This document shows positions 7,186 to 15,903 of a stretch of 64,000 nucleotides of DNA, in pieces. A program made the translations under genes and the position numbers. The DNA comes from DATBLE01 sp963791425. Lineage in GTDB: Bacteria; Actinomycetota; Thermoleophilia; Gaiellales; Gaiellaceae. The stretch is from assembly GCA_963791425.1 (NCBI GenBank), contig CAWBSE010000003.1, positions 682,001-746,000 on the forward strand, read 5' to 3'. The notes beneath the pieces were generated by a model. The model was given only the letters and a program-made list of their open reading frames with translations. It had not been told where the DNA came from and did no database searches. Positions within the stretch are counted from its first letter, which is position 1. Each line of letters starts with the position of its first letter.

Positions 7186-8006
7186 TCCTTCTCCTTCCGC
7201 CGCTCGAGGAAGCTCTGCACGCCTGCCCCTGCGTCGTCACTCAGCATCGACAGCGCGAGCCAGTCGTGCGCATGACGAATGGTTCCATGCCACGCAATGT
7301 CCCGCCAGAAATCGAGCTGGGTCTTGGCGTACCGCGTCATCAGCGGCAGCCGGTCGGCGAGCTTCGCGACGATCTCGTCCACCGTCGCGTCGAGCTCCGC
7401 CGCCGGAACCGCGCGGTTGACGAGGCCCCACTCGGCAGCCTGCGCCGCCGGGATCTCGTCGCACAGCAGCAGGATCTCCCGTGCCCGCCGGTCTCCGACC
7501 AGGATCGGCAGCCACTGGGTCGCGCCCGCCGCCGGCACCGAGCCGTGCTGGAGGCCGACGTGGCGGATGAACGCGTCGTCGACCATCACGGCGAGATCGC
7601 ACGCCATCTGCATCTCGTTGCCGCCGCCGACGCAGACGCCGTTGATCCGCGCGACGGTCGGCTTACCGATCCGGCGGATCGCCGTGACGGCGTCGTCCAT
7701 CGCGCCGAACCACTTGAAGTACTCGCGTTCGTTGCCGACGTACCCGTCGTCGACCCAGGCACGCAGATTGGCGCCGACGCAGAACGCGCGGCCGGCGCCC
7801 GTGAGCACGACCACCCGGATCTCGTCGTCCCAGCTCGCGTCCTCGCATGCGCGGGCGAGCTCGCGAAGCATCCGGAAGTCGAAGGCGTTCAGCACCTCCG
7901 GGCGGTTGAACGTGATCGTGGCGCGCGGCGGCGCCTTCGCGTACAGGATCGACTCGAAGCCGAGCTCGTCCGGCGAGCTCGGGACGGGGCGCTCGGGCTC
8001 AGTCAA
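7182..8006 (-). CDS. Enoyl-CoA hydratase/isomerase family protein
   Basis: A 274-residue crotonase-fold enzyme. The oxyanion-hole segments are GAGRAFCVGANLRAW and NGVCVGGGNEMQMACDL, followed by HGSVPAAGATQWLP and a REILLLCDEIPAAQAAEWGLVN strand-helix. The details (GGGNEMQMACDLA, GSVPAAGATQ) are closer to ring-opening or DHNA-CoA-synthase-like crotonases than to the PaaG-like protein at 5706. The TTG at 8006 overlaps the end of the EthD gene by 8 bases and starts the protein just before the conserved part. The substrate is unknown; a CoA thioester is expected. Confidence 0.82.
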   Translation of the reverse strand: MTEPERPVPSSPDELGFESILYAKAPPRATITFNRPEVLNAFDFRMLRELARACEDASWDDEIRVVVLTGAGRAFCVGANLRAWVDDGYVGNEREYFKWFGAMDDAVTAIRRIGKPTVARINGVCVGGGNEMQMACDLAVMVDDAFIRHVGLQHGSVPAAGATQWLPILVGDRRAREILLLCDEIPAAQAAEWGLVNRAVPAAELDATVDEIVAKLADRLPLMTRYAKTQLDFWRDIAWHGTIRHAHDWLALSMLSDDAGAGVQSFLERRKEKE

Positions 8007-8277
8007 CCGAGACCAGGTAGACGCTGTGCGGATAGCCCATGTCGGCGGCGTCCTTGCCGGTCGCGCGGAACTCCTCGGAGTCCGCGACCGCCTTGAAGGC
8101 GTCCATGTCCGGGAATTCGAACTCGGCGTAGTAGTGGAGCTCCGGCTGCCCGTGGAGCGTCCGCAGGACCTGGCCGTGACGGAAGGTCGCACCGGCGATC
8201 TTCCGGCAGAACTCGACGTGCTGCTCGTACCGCTCGGCATCGGGCTGGACTTCGTAGACGGCCATCACGCGGATCAC
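7999..8277 (-). CDS. EthD-family protein
   Basis: A 92-residue ferredoxin-like dimeric alpha/beta barrel protein. It has the EthD pattern: an N-terminal IRVMAVYEV strand, HVEFCRKIAG, a strand containing HYYAEFEFPDMDAFK, and the terminal SEEFRATGKDAADMGY helix. The GTG at 8277 follows an AAAGGGG ribosome site. It precedes and overlaps the enoyl-CoA hydratase gene, so the two probably act on the same pathway, but EthD proteins have varied and often unknown roles. Confidence 0.8.
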   Translation of the reverse strand: MIRVMAVYEVQPDAERYEQHVEFCRKIAGATFRHGQVLRTLHGQPELHYYAEFEFPDMDAFKAVADSEEFRATGKDAADMGYPHSVYLVSVD

Positions 8278-8317
8278 AGGCGTACCCCTTTCGTCTCGGG
8301 AAGAGTCCTGAGCCTAT

Positions 8318-8323
8318 TAGGGT
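8318..8323 (+). promoter_or_regulatory. Putative -10 (TAGGGT), leaderless
   Basis: TAGGGT lies 6 bases before the ATG at 8330 with no ribosome site between. The divergent EthD gene starts only 52 bases away. Confidence 0.5.
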
Positions 8324-8329
8324 TCGCGA

Positions 8330-8779
8330 ATGTCCGGCGGCACTGCACTCGCGGTCGTGTTGTCGATCTCGGCCGGCTTCGCCGGGTCGATCCAGGCGGC
8401 TGTGCTCGGCCGGCTCGGCGACCGGGTCGGAACGGTCGAGGCGGTCGGCTTCTCGACGCTCGTCGCCGGTGCGACCGGGCTCCTCGTCCTGCTCGTCGCC
8501 CGCCGCAGCCTCGCCGGGGTCAACCACGCAGCCCACCAGCCGGCGTGGATGTGGCTGGGCGGCATCCTCAGCGCGTTCATCGTCCTCGCGATCACGTTCG
8601 CCGCCCCGAAGATCGGCGTCGCGGCCGCGATCGGGCTGCTGATCACCGGCAACCTGATCGTCGCGGCCGCGATCGACCGGTTCGGGTGGTTCGGGGTGAA
8701 GCAGATCCCGCTGGAGTGGACGCGCGTGCTCGGGATCCTGCTGCTGGCGGGCGGGGCTGCGCTGTTGCTGAAGAAGTGA
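8330..8779 (+). CDS. DMT family transporter of the YdcZ (DMT2) type
   Basis: A 149-residue membrane protein with five hydrophobic helices (ALAVVLSISAGFAGSIQ, FSTLVAGATGLLVLLVA, WMWLGGILSAFIVLAITFA, VAAAIGLLITGNLIVAAAI, VLGILLLAGGAALLL). This is the half-size drug/metabolite transporter layout (PF04657-like): GGILSAFIV and the IGLLITGNLIVA motif are typical. It probably works as a dimer in the cytoplasmic membrane. The cargo is unknown. It converges on the xanthine dehydrogenase operon, with stops adjacent at 8779 and 8780. Confidence 0.8.
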   Translation: MSGGTALAVVLSISAGFAGSIQAAVLGRLGDRVGTVEAVGFSTLVAGATGLLVLLVARRSLAGVNHAAHQPAWMWLGGILSAFIVLAITFAAPKIGVAAAIGLLITGNLIVAAAIDRFGWFGVKQIPLEWTRVLGILLLAGGAALLLKK

Positions 8780-10990
8780 CTACAGGCCGACGATGTCGTC
8801 GGGCTTGACCGGCACCCGCGTCAGCTCGCGGCCAGTCGCGGCCCGTAGAGCCGACACGACCGCGGCGGTCGAGACGACCGTCGGCGGCTCGCCGACGCCC
8901 TTCACCCCGTAGGGGGCGTCCGGCTCGGGATCCTCGATCAGCACGGATTCGACCGGCGGCATGTCCAGCGCGGTCGGGATCAGGTAGTCGGTGAAGCTCG
9001 CGTTCGTGATCAGGCCGTCGCGGGTCTGGATCTCCTCCATCAGCGCGAGGCCGAGCCCCTGGGCGGTGCCGCCTTCGATCTGGCCGGTGACCGCCTGCGG
9101 ATTGATCGCCTTGCCCACGTCCTGCGCGGTGCCGATCCAGACCACGCGCGTGAGCCCGAGCTCGACGTCGACCTCGGCCACGACCCGCATCGCCGCGACC
9201 GCGAGAGCGACGTGCGACCGCTCGCCCGTCGTCTGGCCGGTGTCGGGATCGAGCGGCCAGGTACGCGGGTGGTGGTACACGCGCTCGACGTCGACGTCCG
9301 CGCCGGTGCGGCTGCGCTCGTCGAGGGCGGCGCGGCAGGCGAGCTGGACGGCGCCCGAGACCATGTAGGTCAGCCGCGAGGCCGACGAGGAGCCGGACGA
9401 GCCGACCCGGGCCGTGCCGGCGGGGGCGAGCGTCACGTCGTCCATCCCGAGCTCGTGGCGGGCGATCTGGAGGATCACGCCGTTCACGCCCTGCCCGACC
9501 TCGGCGGCGGCGCAGTGGATCTCGGCCGAGTCGCCGGACAGGACGACCCGGGCCGCGCAGGAGTCGTCGAAGCCCTCGGAGTAGCAGATGTTCTTGAACC
9601 CGACCGCGAAGCCGACGCCGCGCTGAACACCCTGGCCTCGCGTCGTGTTGCCCGCGCCGCCCGGGAGGCGAATCGGGTCGCGGGGAAGCGCCTCGGCCGG
9701 CGGCGGAACGAGCGCGGCCGCGCGGCGGATCACCTCGGCCGTCGGCAGCGAGCCCTTCACGACCTGGCCCGTCGGCAGCGTGTCCCCGGCCGCGAGCGCG
9801 TTCAGCAGGCGCAGCTCGACGGGGTCGATCTCGAGCGCGGCAGCGAGCTTGTCCATCTGCGCCTCCGCCGCGAAGCACGTCTGGACGGCGCCGAAGCCGC
9901 GCATCGCGCCGCACGGCGGATTGTTCGTGTAGACGCAGGTCGACTCGATCAGCGCGTTCGGCACGTCGTACGGCCCGCAGGCGAACGACGCTGCGTTCGA
10001 GGTGACGGCGGTGGACGACGAGGCGTATGCGCCGCCGTCGAGGAGGATCCGCATCCGCACCGACACGAGCCGGCCCTCGCCGGTCGCGCGGTGCTCGGCC
10101 CAGATCTTCGCCGGGTGCCGGTGGACATGGCCGACGAACGACTCGTCGCGCGCGTAGACGAGCTTCACCGGGCGGCCGGTGTGCAGCGCGAGCATCGCGC
10201 CGTGGATCTGCATCGACAGGTCCTCGCGGCCGCCGAACGCACCGCCGACGCCGGCGAGATGGATCCGCACCTGCTCCGGCGGGAGACCCAGGCAGGGCGC
10301 GACCTGGTCGCGGTCGACGTGCAGCCACTGGGTGGCGACGTGGATGTCGACGCCGCCCTCGCCGTCAGGCACCGCCAGCCCTGACTCGGGGCCGAGGAAC
10401 GCCTGGTCCTGGATCCCGATCTCGTAGACGCCCTCGACGCTGACGTCGCCGGCCGTGTCCGGGTCGCCGTGGCGGATGACCATGTGGCGGACGACGTTCG
10501 GGCGCGGGTCGTCGCGGTAGCCGTGGCCCATCGTCGGCCGGTCGGGGTGAAGCGGCTCCTGTTCGGTCGCGCGTTCGGGGTCCGAGACGAGTTCGAGCGG
10601 CTCGTACTCGACCTTCACCTGGTCGGCGGCCCGGCGCGCCTGCTCCGGGTGCTCGGCGGCGACGAGCACGACCGGCTCCCCGAAGTAGCGGACGCGGTCG
10701 ATCGCGAGCACCGGCTGGTCGGGGAACTCGAGCCCGTACGTCTTGGCGCCCGGCACGTCGTCATGCGTCAGCACCGCGTGCACGCCCGGCATCGCGAGCG
10801 CCTGCGAGATGTCGATCTCGACGATCCGCGCGTGCGCGTGGGGGCTCCGCACCGTGTGCCCCCAGAGCATCCCGGCCGCCCACAGGTCGCTTGCGTAGGC
10901 GAACTGGCCGGTCGTCTTCGGCACGCCGTCGGCACGCGGGACGCTCTCGCCGATCCGGCCGACGGCGAGCCTGCTGACGGCGGTGCTCAC
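8780..10990 (-). CDS. Xanthine dehydrogenase, molybdenum-binding subunit
   Basis: A 736-residue large subunit of a three-subunit molybdenum hydroxylase. It starts GRIGESVPRADGVPKTTG, as XDH-family large subunits do; later parts include GGAFGGREDLSMQIHGAML (molybdopterin contact), PCGAMRGFGAVQTCFAAE, and near the end GVKGVGEPPTVVSTAAVV, whose Glu is the base of the family. The GTG at 10990 overlaps the iron-sulfur subunit stop as GTGA. With the two upstream subunits it would hydroxylate hypoxanthine and xanthine to urate in the cytoplasm; the purine genes around it support that substrate over aldehyde or CO. Confidence 0.88.
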   Translation of the reverse strand: MSTAVSRLAVGRIGESVPRADGVPKTTGQFAYASDLWAAGMLWGHTVRSPHAHARIVEIDISQALAMPGVHAVLTHDDVPGAKTYGLEFPDQPVLAIDRVRYFGEPVVLVAAEHPEQARRAADQVKVEYEPLELVSDPERATEQEPLHPDRPTMGHGYRDDPRPNVVRHMVIRHGDPDTAGDVSVEGVYEIGIQDQAFLGPESGLAVPDGEGGVDIHVATQWLHVDRDQVAPCLGLPPEQVRIHLAGVGGAFGGREDLSMQIHGAMLALHTGRPVKLVYARDESFVGHVHRHPAKIWAEHRATGEGRLVSVRMRILLDGGAYASSSTAVTSNAASFACGPYDVPNALIESTCVYTNNPPCGAMRGFGAVQTCFAAEAQMDKLAAALEIDPVELRLLNALAAGDTLPTGQVVKGSLPTAEVIRRAAALVPPPAEALPRDPIRLPGGAGNTTRGQGVQRGVGFAVGFKNICYSEGFDDSCAARVVLSGDSAEIHCAAAEVGQGVNGVILQIARHELGMDDVTLAPAGTARVGSSGSSSASRLTYMVSGAVQLACRAALDERSRTGADVDVERVYHHPRTWPLDPDTGQTTGERSHVALAVAAMRVVAEVDVELGLTRVVWIGTAQDVGKAINPQAVTGQIEGGTAQGLGLALMEEIQTRDGLITNASFTDYLIPTALDMPPVESVLIEDPEPDAPYGVKGVGEPPTVVSTAAVVSALRAATGRELTRVPVKPDDIVGL

Positions 10991-11442
10991 GGTGCAGCCG
11001 CCAGTCGCACAGCATCGAAGATCTTCGCGTAGCCCGTGCAGCGGCAGAGGTTGCCGGACAGCGCCTCGCGGATCTCGTCCTCGCCGGGGTTCGGCACGCG
11101 CGAGAGCAGGTCGGCGGTGGCGACGACCAGGCCGGGCGTGCAGAACCCGCACTGCACGGCGCCGGCATCGACGAACGCCTGCTGGACGCGGTGGAGACCG
11201 TCGCCGCCTGCGAGCCCCTCGACCGTGACGACCTCGTGGCCGTCGGCCTGCGCAGCGAGGACGAGGCACGCGCAGACCAGACTCCCGTCGAGCAGCACCG
11301 AGCACGAGCCGCACTCGCCCTGCTCGCACGCGTTCTTCGACCCGGGCAGCCCGAGCCGCTCGCGCAGCGCGAAGAGCAGGCTCTCGCCGGGCCAGATGTC
11401 GGCCTCGCGCTGCTCGCGGTTGATAGTGATAGTGATTCTCAT
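10987..11442 (-). CDS. Xanthine dehydrogenase, [2Fe-2S] subunit
   Basis: A 151-residue small subunit with both iron-sulfur domains: the plant-ferredoxin-like cluster (NACEQGECGSCSVLLDG and a later Cys in SLVCAC) and the helical domain (VQCGFCTPG, then NLCRCTGY). It passes electrons from the molybdenum site to FAD. The ATG at 11442 forms an ATGA overlap with the FAD subunit stop, and the frame upstream of it is antisense noise. Complete, with all eight ligand cysteines present. Confidence 0.9.
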   Translation of the reverse strand: MRITITINREQREADIWPGESLLFALRERLGLPGSKNACEQGECGSCSVLLDGSLVCACLVLAAQADGHEVVTVEGLAGGDGLHRVQQAFVDAGAVQCGFCTPGLVVATADLLSRVPNPGEDEIREALSGNLCRCTGYAKIFDAVRLAAAP

Positions 11443-12230
11443 TCCGCGCAGCGCTCCAGCGCCCGAGTTGCCAGGACGTGCAACGCGTGCCGGCGGTAGG
11501 CGGCGGTGCCGCGCACGTCGTCGATCGGGCTGGCCGCCGTCACGACGCGGTCGGCAAACGTCTCCGCCTCGTCCAGCGGAACCGTGACCAGCCCGGCGAC
11601 CGGCCCCGACGATCCGAACGACGCGCGCAGCTCGCCCCGCTCGCGGTCGGCTGCGACCGCGAGCGAGCACACCGCGATCACCATCGCGTTCCGCGGCCCG
11701 ACCTTCATGAACGTCTGCGGCGCGCCGGACGGCTCGACCCGCACCACGGTGATCAGCTCGTCCGGCTCGGCCGCGTTCTTCTTCGGGCCGACGAGGAACT
11801 CGTGCAGCGGCATCGACCGGACACCGCGCATCGACGCGAGCTCGACCGAGGCCCGCTCGACGAGCAGTGGCGGCAACGCGTCCCCGGCCGGCGACGCCGT
11901 GCCGAGGTTGCCGCCGAGCGTGCCGCGGTTCCGGATCTGCGGCGACCCGACGGTCCGTGACGCCTCCGCCAGCGCCGGCAGCAGCTCCGCCAACGGTGCC
12001 GCCATCGCCTCGGCGTAGGTCAGCCCCGACCCGAGGCGCACCGCTCCGTTGTCGCGCGACCAGCCGCGCAGCTCCGGCACCTCGTTCAGGTTCAGCAGCA
12101 CCTCCGGGCGCCGCCGGTCGAAATTCAACTCGACCATCAGGTCGGTGCCACCCTGAATCGGGACGGCGTCCGGGTGCTCGGACTTGACCCGCAGCGCCTC
12201 GTCGAGGCTCTGCGGGGAGACGACCTCCAT
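11439..12230 (-). CDS. Xanthine dehydrogenase, FAD-binding subunit
   Basis: A 263-residue medium subunit. The FAD-binding loops are visible: PIQGGTDLMVELN (residues about 28-40) and RNRGTLGGNLGTASPAGD (about 104-121), followed by the C-terminal CO-dehydrogenase-flavoprotein domain with FMKVGPRNAMVIAV. The ATG at 12230 overlaps the preceding permease stop by one base (TGATG), so the dehydrogenase is coupled to the transporter. In the complex it hands electrons to NAD or another acceptor. Confidence 0.9.
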   Translation of the reverse strand: MEVVSPQSLDEALRVKSEHPDAVPIQGGTDLMVELNFDRRRPEVLLNLNEVPELRGWSRDNGAVRLGSGLTYAEAMAAPLAELLPALAEASRTVGSPQIRNRGTLGGNLGTASPAGDALPPLLVERASVELASMRGVRSMPLHEFLVGPKKNAAEPDELITVVRVEPSGAPQTFMKVGPRNAMVIAVCSLAVAADRERGELRASFGSSGPVAGLVTVPLDEAETFADRVVTAASPIDDVRGTAAYRRHALHVLATRALERCAE

Positions 12231-13204
12231 CAGCGCTCCTCGCGGACGTACGGGGTGCCGAGCGCCGCCGGAGCGCCGAGGCGCTTGCGACCGAGTCCGG
12301 CAGAAACGATCACCAGCACGACGATAGTCATGATGTACGGCAGCGCGTTCAGCACCTCGGGCTTGATCTTGTACCCGTGTGCCTGGAGCGCCGAGGGCAG
12401 GCCACCCGACAGCCCGCCGAACAGATACGCGCCGACCAGGCACAACTCCGGACGCCAGAACGCGAAGATGACCAGCGCGATCGCGATCCAGCCGGCGCCG
12501 CCGACGAGCGAGTCGCCGTCGGTCCATCCCGGCGTGATCGCCAGGCTGTAGCAGGCGCCTCCGATCCCGGCGAGCGCACCGCCGGCGAGCACGTGCGTGT
12601 ACCGGTACCGCGTGACGCTGATCCCCATCGCGTCCGCGGCGCCCGGCGCCTCGCCGATCGCGCGAACGTTCAGGCCGATCCGCGTGCGCGTCAGGTAGAA
12701 GGCGATCAGGGCGACCATCACCCACGAGAAGTACACCAACGCGGACTGGTGAAACAGCACCGGCCCGACGATCGGGACGTCCTTCAGCCCGAACACATTG
12801 ATGTCGCTGAACTGGTGCTTCGGCGGCACGTCGGCGAGCCCCAGATCGTTGCCGAGGTACGAGGCGAGGCCGAGGCCGCCGCAGAAGATCGTCAGCGCGA
12901 GACCCGAGACGATCTGGCTCGCGCGCAGCGTGATCACGAGGAAGGCGAGGATGCAGGAGACGATCGCGCCGGCCAGCGCGGCCGCCAGCACGGCGAGCGG
13001 AAGAACGACGCCGTCCGGTCCCGAGCCGCGCTGCATCGCCCAGAACCCCATCACCGCGCCGATCAGCATCATCCCCTCGACGCCGAGGTTCAGCACCCCG
13101 GAGCGCTCGGCGAGCAGCTCCCCGAGCGCCGCAAACAGGATCGGCGTCCCGTAGACGACCGCCTGGGTGAGGACGAGGACGACGAGGGTGTGGTTCACGC
13201 TCAC
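12230..13204 (-). CDS. Nucleoside/nucleobase ABC transporter permease 2 (YufQ-like)
   Basis: A 324-residue permease of the branched-chain/ribose-type family with 8-9 helices. ERSGVLNLGVEGMMLIGA near residue 30 is the signature of the basic-membrane-protein (BMP) class of nucleoside importers, and RTRIGLNVRAIGEAPGAADAMGI is the cytoplasmic coupling loop. The GTG at 13204 overlaps the previous permease stop as GTGA. It forms the channel with permease 1 in the cytoplasmic membrane. Direct coupling to xanthine dehydrogenase points to purine uptake. Confidence 0.87.
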   Translation of the reverse strand: MSVNHTLVVLVLTQAVVYGTPILFAALGELLAERSGVLNLGVEGMMLIGAVMGFWAMQRGSGPDGVVLPLAVLAAALAGAIVSCILAFLVITLRASQIVSGLALTIFCGGLGLASYLGNDLGLADVPPKHQFSDINVFGLKDVPIVGPVLFHQSALVYFSWVMVALIAFYLTRTRIGLNVRAIGEAPGAADAMGISVTRYRYTHVLAGGALAGIGGACYSLAITPGWTDGDSLVGGAGWIAIALVIFAFWRPELCLVGAYLFGGLSGGLPSALQAHGYKIKPEVLNALPYIMTIVVLVIVSAGLGRKRLGAPAALGTPYVREER

Positions 13205-14322
13205 TTCGCCGCCCCCGCTTCGGCCGCCGGCGCCTGCCGGACGTAGCGAACGCGATACCGGATCAGCAGCTCGCCGCCCAGCGCGGAGAACAGGATGATC
13301 CCCTGGAGGACGCCGACCAGACCGGTCGGGAAGTCGGGGCCCTGGAGGTAGAGCCCGGCGTTCTGGAGACCGCCGATCAGCACGCCGACGAGGACGACCG
13401 CCAGCGGGTTGTAGCGGGCGAGCGCCGCGACGACGATCCCGGTGTACCCGAAGGCGGCGCCCTGCAGGCCCTGCGGGCTGGCGTCGAGCACGTGCGAGAA
13501 ATCGCCGACCTGACTGGCGCCGCCGAGGCCCGCGACGGCACCGGACAGCCCCATCACCGCAAGGATCTTCCGACGGGTGCGCATGCCGGAGTAGCGGGCG
13601 GCGCGGGGAGAGTCGCCGATCACGCTCATCTCGAACCCGAACCGCGTCTTCCGAAAGAGCACCCACAGCCCGACAGCCACGCCGACCGCGAGCAGGAACC
13701 CGAACGGGACGATGATGTTGCGCGGCGACAGCGTCGGCCAGAACTGGCTGGGCTGGAGGGAGACCGACTGCGGGAACGAGCGGGTCTGGATCGTCGACAC
13801 GTCGCGCCACGGCGAGGCGCTGTCGAAGATCAGGTACGTCAGCAGCTGCCCCGCGACGTAGTTGAGCATCAGCGTCGTGATGATCTCGTTCGTCCGGGCG
13901 AACGCCTTCAGCACGCCGGGAATCAGGGCCCAGAGCGCACCGCCGGCTGCGCCGCAGACGCACATCGCGATGATCGTCACCGTCGTCGACACGCCGGGGC
14001 CGATCCAGATGACGACGCCGATGGAGCAGATCGCGCCGAGGTAGAGCTGGCCCTCGGCGCCGATGTTGAACAGGTTCATGCGGAACGCAGTGGCCGCAGC
14101 GAGGCCCGTGAAGAGGAGCGGCGTCGCCGACGTCAGCGTCGCCGACCACGCCGCGCTGCCAACGAACGCGGCGTCGAACAGACGGCGGTAGGTGTCGATC
14201 GGGTTGTGGCCGGTGGCGAGGAGCACCACCGCCATCACGGCGAACGCGACCACCAGCGAGCCGAGCGGTACCGCGACGCTGAGCCAGCGTGGCTGGTCGA
14301 GCCGCCGCTCGATCTTGATCAC
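13201..14322 (-). CDS. Nucleoside/nucleobase ABC transporter permease 1 (YufP-like)
   Basis: A 373-residue permease. After an N-terminal helix it carries AFRMNLFNIGAEGQLYLGAI, the permease-1 version of the BMP-class signature, and RKTRFGFEMSVIGDSPRAA as coupling loop. About ten membrane helices can be drawn. It overlaps the ATPase gene by 4 bases (ATGA) and the second permease by 4 (GTGA). Both signatures and gene order (substrate protein, ATPase, permease 1, permease 2) match known purine and nucleoside importers. Confidence 0.87.
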   Translation of the reverse strand: MIKIERRLDQPRWLSVAVPLGSLVVAFAVMAVVLLATGHNPIDTYRRLFDAAFVGSAAWSATLTSATPLLFTGLAAATAFRMNLFNIGAEGQLYLGAICSIGVVIWIGPGVSTTVTIIAMCVCGAAGGALWALIPGVLKAFARTNEIITTLMLNYVAGQLLTYLIFDSASPWRDVSTIQTRSFPQSVSLQPSQFWPTLSPRNIIVPFGFLLAVGVAVGLWVLFRKTRFGFEMSVIGDSPRAARYSGMRTRRKILAVMGLSGAVAGLGGASQVGDFSHVLDASPQGLQGAAFGYTGIVVAALARYNPLAVVLVGVLIGGLQNAGLYLQGPDFPTGLVGVLQGIILFSALGGELLIRYRVRYVRQAPAAEAGAAK

Positions 14323-15899
14323 GCGCGCTCACCGCCGGCCATTGCGAGCCCGATCTCCTCGATCGTCGCGGTCGTGGGATCGAACGGCCCGGTGATCTCA
14401 CCCTCGTAGATCACCTCGACCCGGTCGGAGAGGGCGAGCACCTCGTCGAGGTCCTCGCTGATCAGCAGCACGGCGACGCCGTCGGCGGCCGCCTCGCGCA
14501 GGTACGCGTGCACACCCTCGATCGCCCCGACGTCGAGGCCCCGGGTCGGCGATGCCGCGATCAGCACCTTCGGCTCGCCCGAAAACTCGCGGCCGAGGAC
14601 GAGCTTCTGCAGGTTCCCGCCGGACAGGTTGCGCGCCGGGAGCTCGGGGCCGGGCGTGAGCACGCCGTAGCGTTGGATCAGCTCGACGGCGTGACTGCGA
14701 ATCGCACCCCAGCGCAGCATCGGCCCCCGAGAGAACGGCGGGCGGCGGTACGACTTGAGCACCGAGTTGTCGCCGATGGACAGGCTCGAGGCGACGCCGG
14801 TGCCGAGCCGGTCCTCCGGCACATGCGCGATCCGGGCGGCAATCGCCGAGCGTGGGTCGCCCGGCTGCAGGCTGCGGCCCGCCACCGTCACGCGCCCGCC
14901 GGTCGCGGAACGCATGCCGGTGATCGCCTCGGCGAGCTCCCGCTGGCCGTTCCCTGCCACGCCGGCGATCCCGACGATCTCGCCGGCGTGGACGGTGAGC
15001 GACACGTCCGTCAGAGCCGCCTCGCCGCGGTCGCCGCGAACGCTCAGCCCCTCGACCTCGAGCACGGCCTCGACGCCGGGCGGTGCGGCACGCTCGATGC
15101 GCCGGGCGAGGTCGACCTCGCGACCGACCATCAGCGCGGCCAGCTCGCGAGAGGTCGCGTCGGCCGTCGCCAGCGTCTGGACCGCGCGACCGCCGCGGAG
15201 GACGGTGACCCGGTCGGCGACAGCCTTGACCTCGTGCAGCTTGTGCGAGATGAAGATCACCGTCCGGCCCTCCGCCGCCATCGCCCGCAGCGTCTCGAAG
15301 AGATCCTCCGACTCCTGCGGCGTGAGCACGGCGGTCGGCTCGTCGAGAATCAGGATGCGAGCCTCGCGATAGAGCGCCTTCAGGATCTCGACGCGCTGCT
15401 GCTCGCCGACGGAGAGCTGCCAGATCCGCGCGCCCGGATCGATGTCGAGCCCGTACCGGCGCCCGATCTCCTCCACCCGCTTCTCGATCACGGACGGGTG
15501 GATGACGAAGCGTCGCGCTTCCGGGCGGTGCTCGCCGAGGATAACGTTCTCCGCGACCGTGAAGACCGGGACGAGCCGGAAGTGCTGGTGCACCATCCCG
15601 ATCCCGGCGTCGATCGCGTCGCTCGGCGACTGGAAGTCGACCCGCTGGCCGTCGATCTGGATTTCACCGGCGTCGGGCCGGTAGAGGCCGGTCAGGATGT
15701 TCGAGAGGGTGCTCTTGCCGGCGCCGTTCTCACCGAGCAGCGCGTGCACCTCGCCGGCGGCCGCCTCGAACGAGACCCCGTCGTTCGCCAGCACGCCCGG
15801 GAAGCGCTTCGTGATGCCGTGCATCGAGACGGCCGGAGGGGCGCCGGGATCGCCGGCGCCCCTCCCTGCCGAGACGGAGCTGGGGGCACGATCCCCCAC
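14319..15899 (-). CDS. Nucleoside/nucleobase ABC transporter ATPase (YufO-like, two domains)
   Basis: A 526-residue protein with two ABC domains. Domain 1 has a full Walker A (GENGAGKST), signature (LSVGEQQRVEI) and Walker B (LILDEPTAVLT). Domain 2 has a degenerate Walker A (GVAGNGQRE) and signature LSGGNLQK, as usual in this sugar/nucleoside class. The GTG at 15899 is 5 bases after the substrate-protein stop; a later ATG at 15824 would cut into the first beta-strand, so I prefer 15899 although neither has a ribosome site. A perfect 13-bp stem falls in the first 25 codons. Confidence 0.85.
   Translation of the reverse strand: MGDRAPSSVSAGRGAGDPGAPPAVSMHGITKRFPGVLANDGVSFEAAAGEVHALLGENGAGKSTLSNILTGLYRPDAGEIQIDGQRVDFQSPSDAIDAGIGMVHQHFRLVPVFTVAENVILGEHRPEARRFVIHPSVIEKRVEEIGRRYGLDIDPGARIWQLSVGEQQRVEILKALYREARILILDEPTAVLTPQESEDLFETLRAMAAEGRTVIFISHKLHEVKAVADRVTVLRGGRAVQTLATADATSRELAALMVGREVDLARRIERAAPPGVEAVLEVEGLSVRGDRGEAALTDVSLTVHAGEIVGIAGVAGNGQRELAEAITGMRSATGGRVTVAGRSLQPGDPRSAIAARIAHVPEDRLGTGVASSLSIGDNSVLKSYRRPPFSRGPMLRWGAIRSHAVELIQRYGVLTPGPELPARNLSGGNLQKLVLGREFSGEPKVLIAASPTRGLDVGAIEGVHAYLREAAADGVAVLLISEDLDEVLALSDRVEVIYEGEITGPFDPTTATIEEIGLAMAGGERA
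15835..15865. other. Perfect 13-bp GC-rich hairpin at the start of the ATPase gene
   Basis: Arms 15835-15847 and 15853-15865 are exact complements around a 5-base loop (GATCG). It lies between the substrate-binding-protein gene and the body of the ATPase gene. Such stems often lower expression of transporter genes downstream of the abundant binding protein. There is no T-run, so attenuation or mRNA protection is more likely than full termination. Confidence 0.6.
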
Positions 15900-15903
15900 C
15901 GGA

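Noticed and set aside
8643..10328. A 561-codon minus-strand frame overlapping the xanthine dehydrogenase large subunit
   Set aside because: It is another frame of the same strand with Arg/Ala-rich noise; the dehydrogenase frame has all family motifs.
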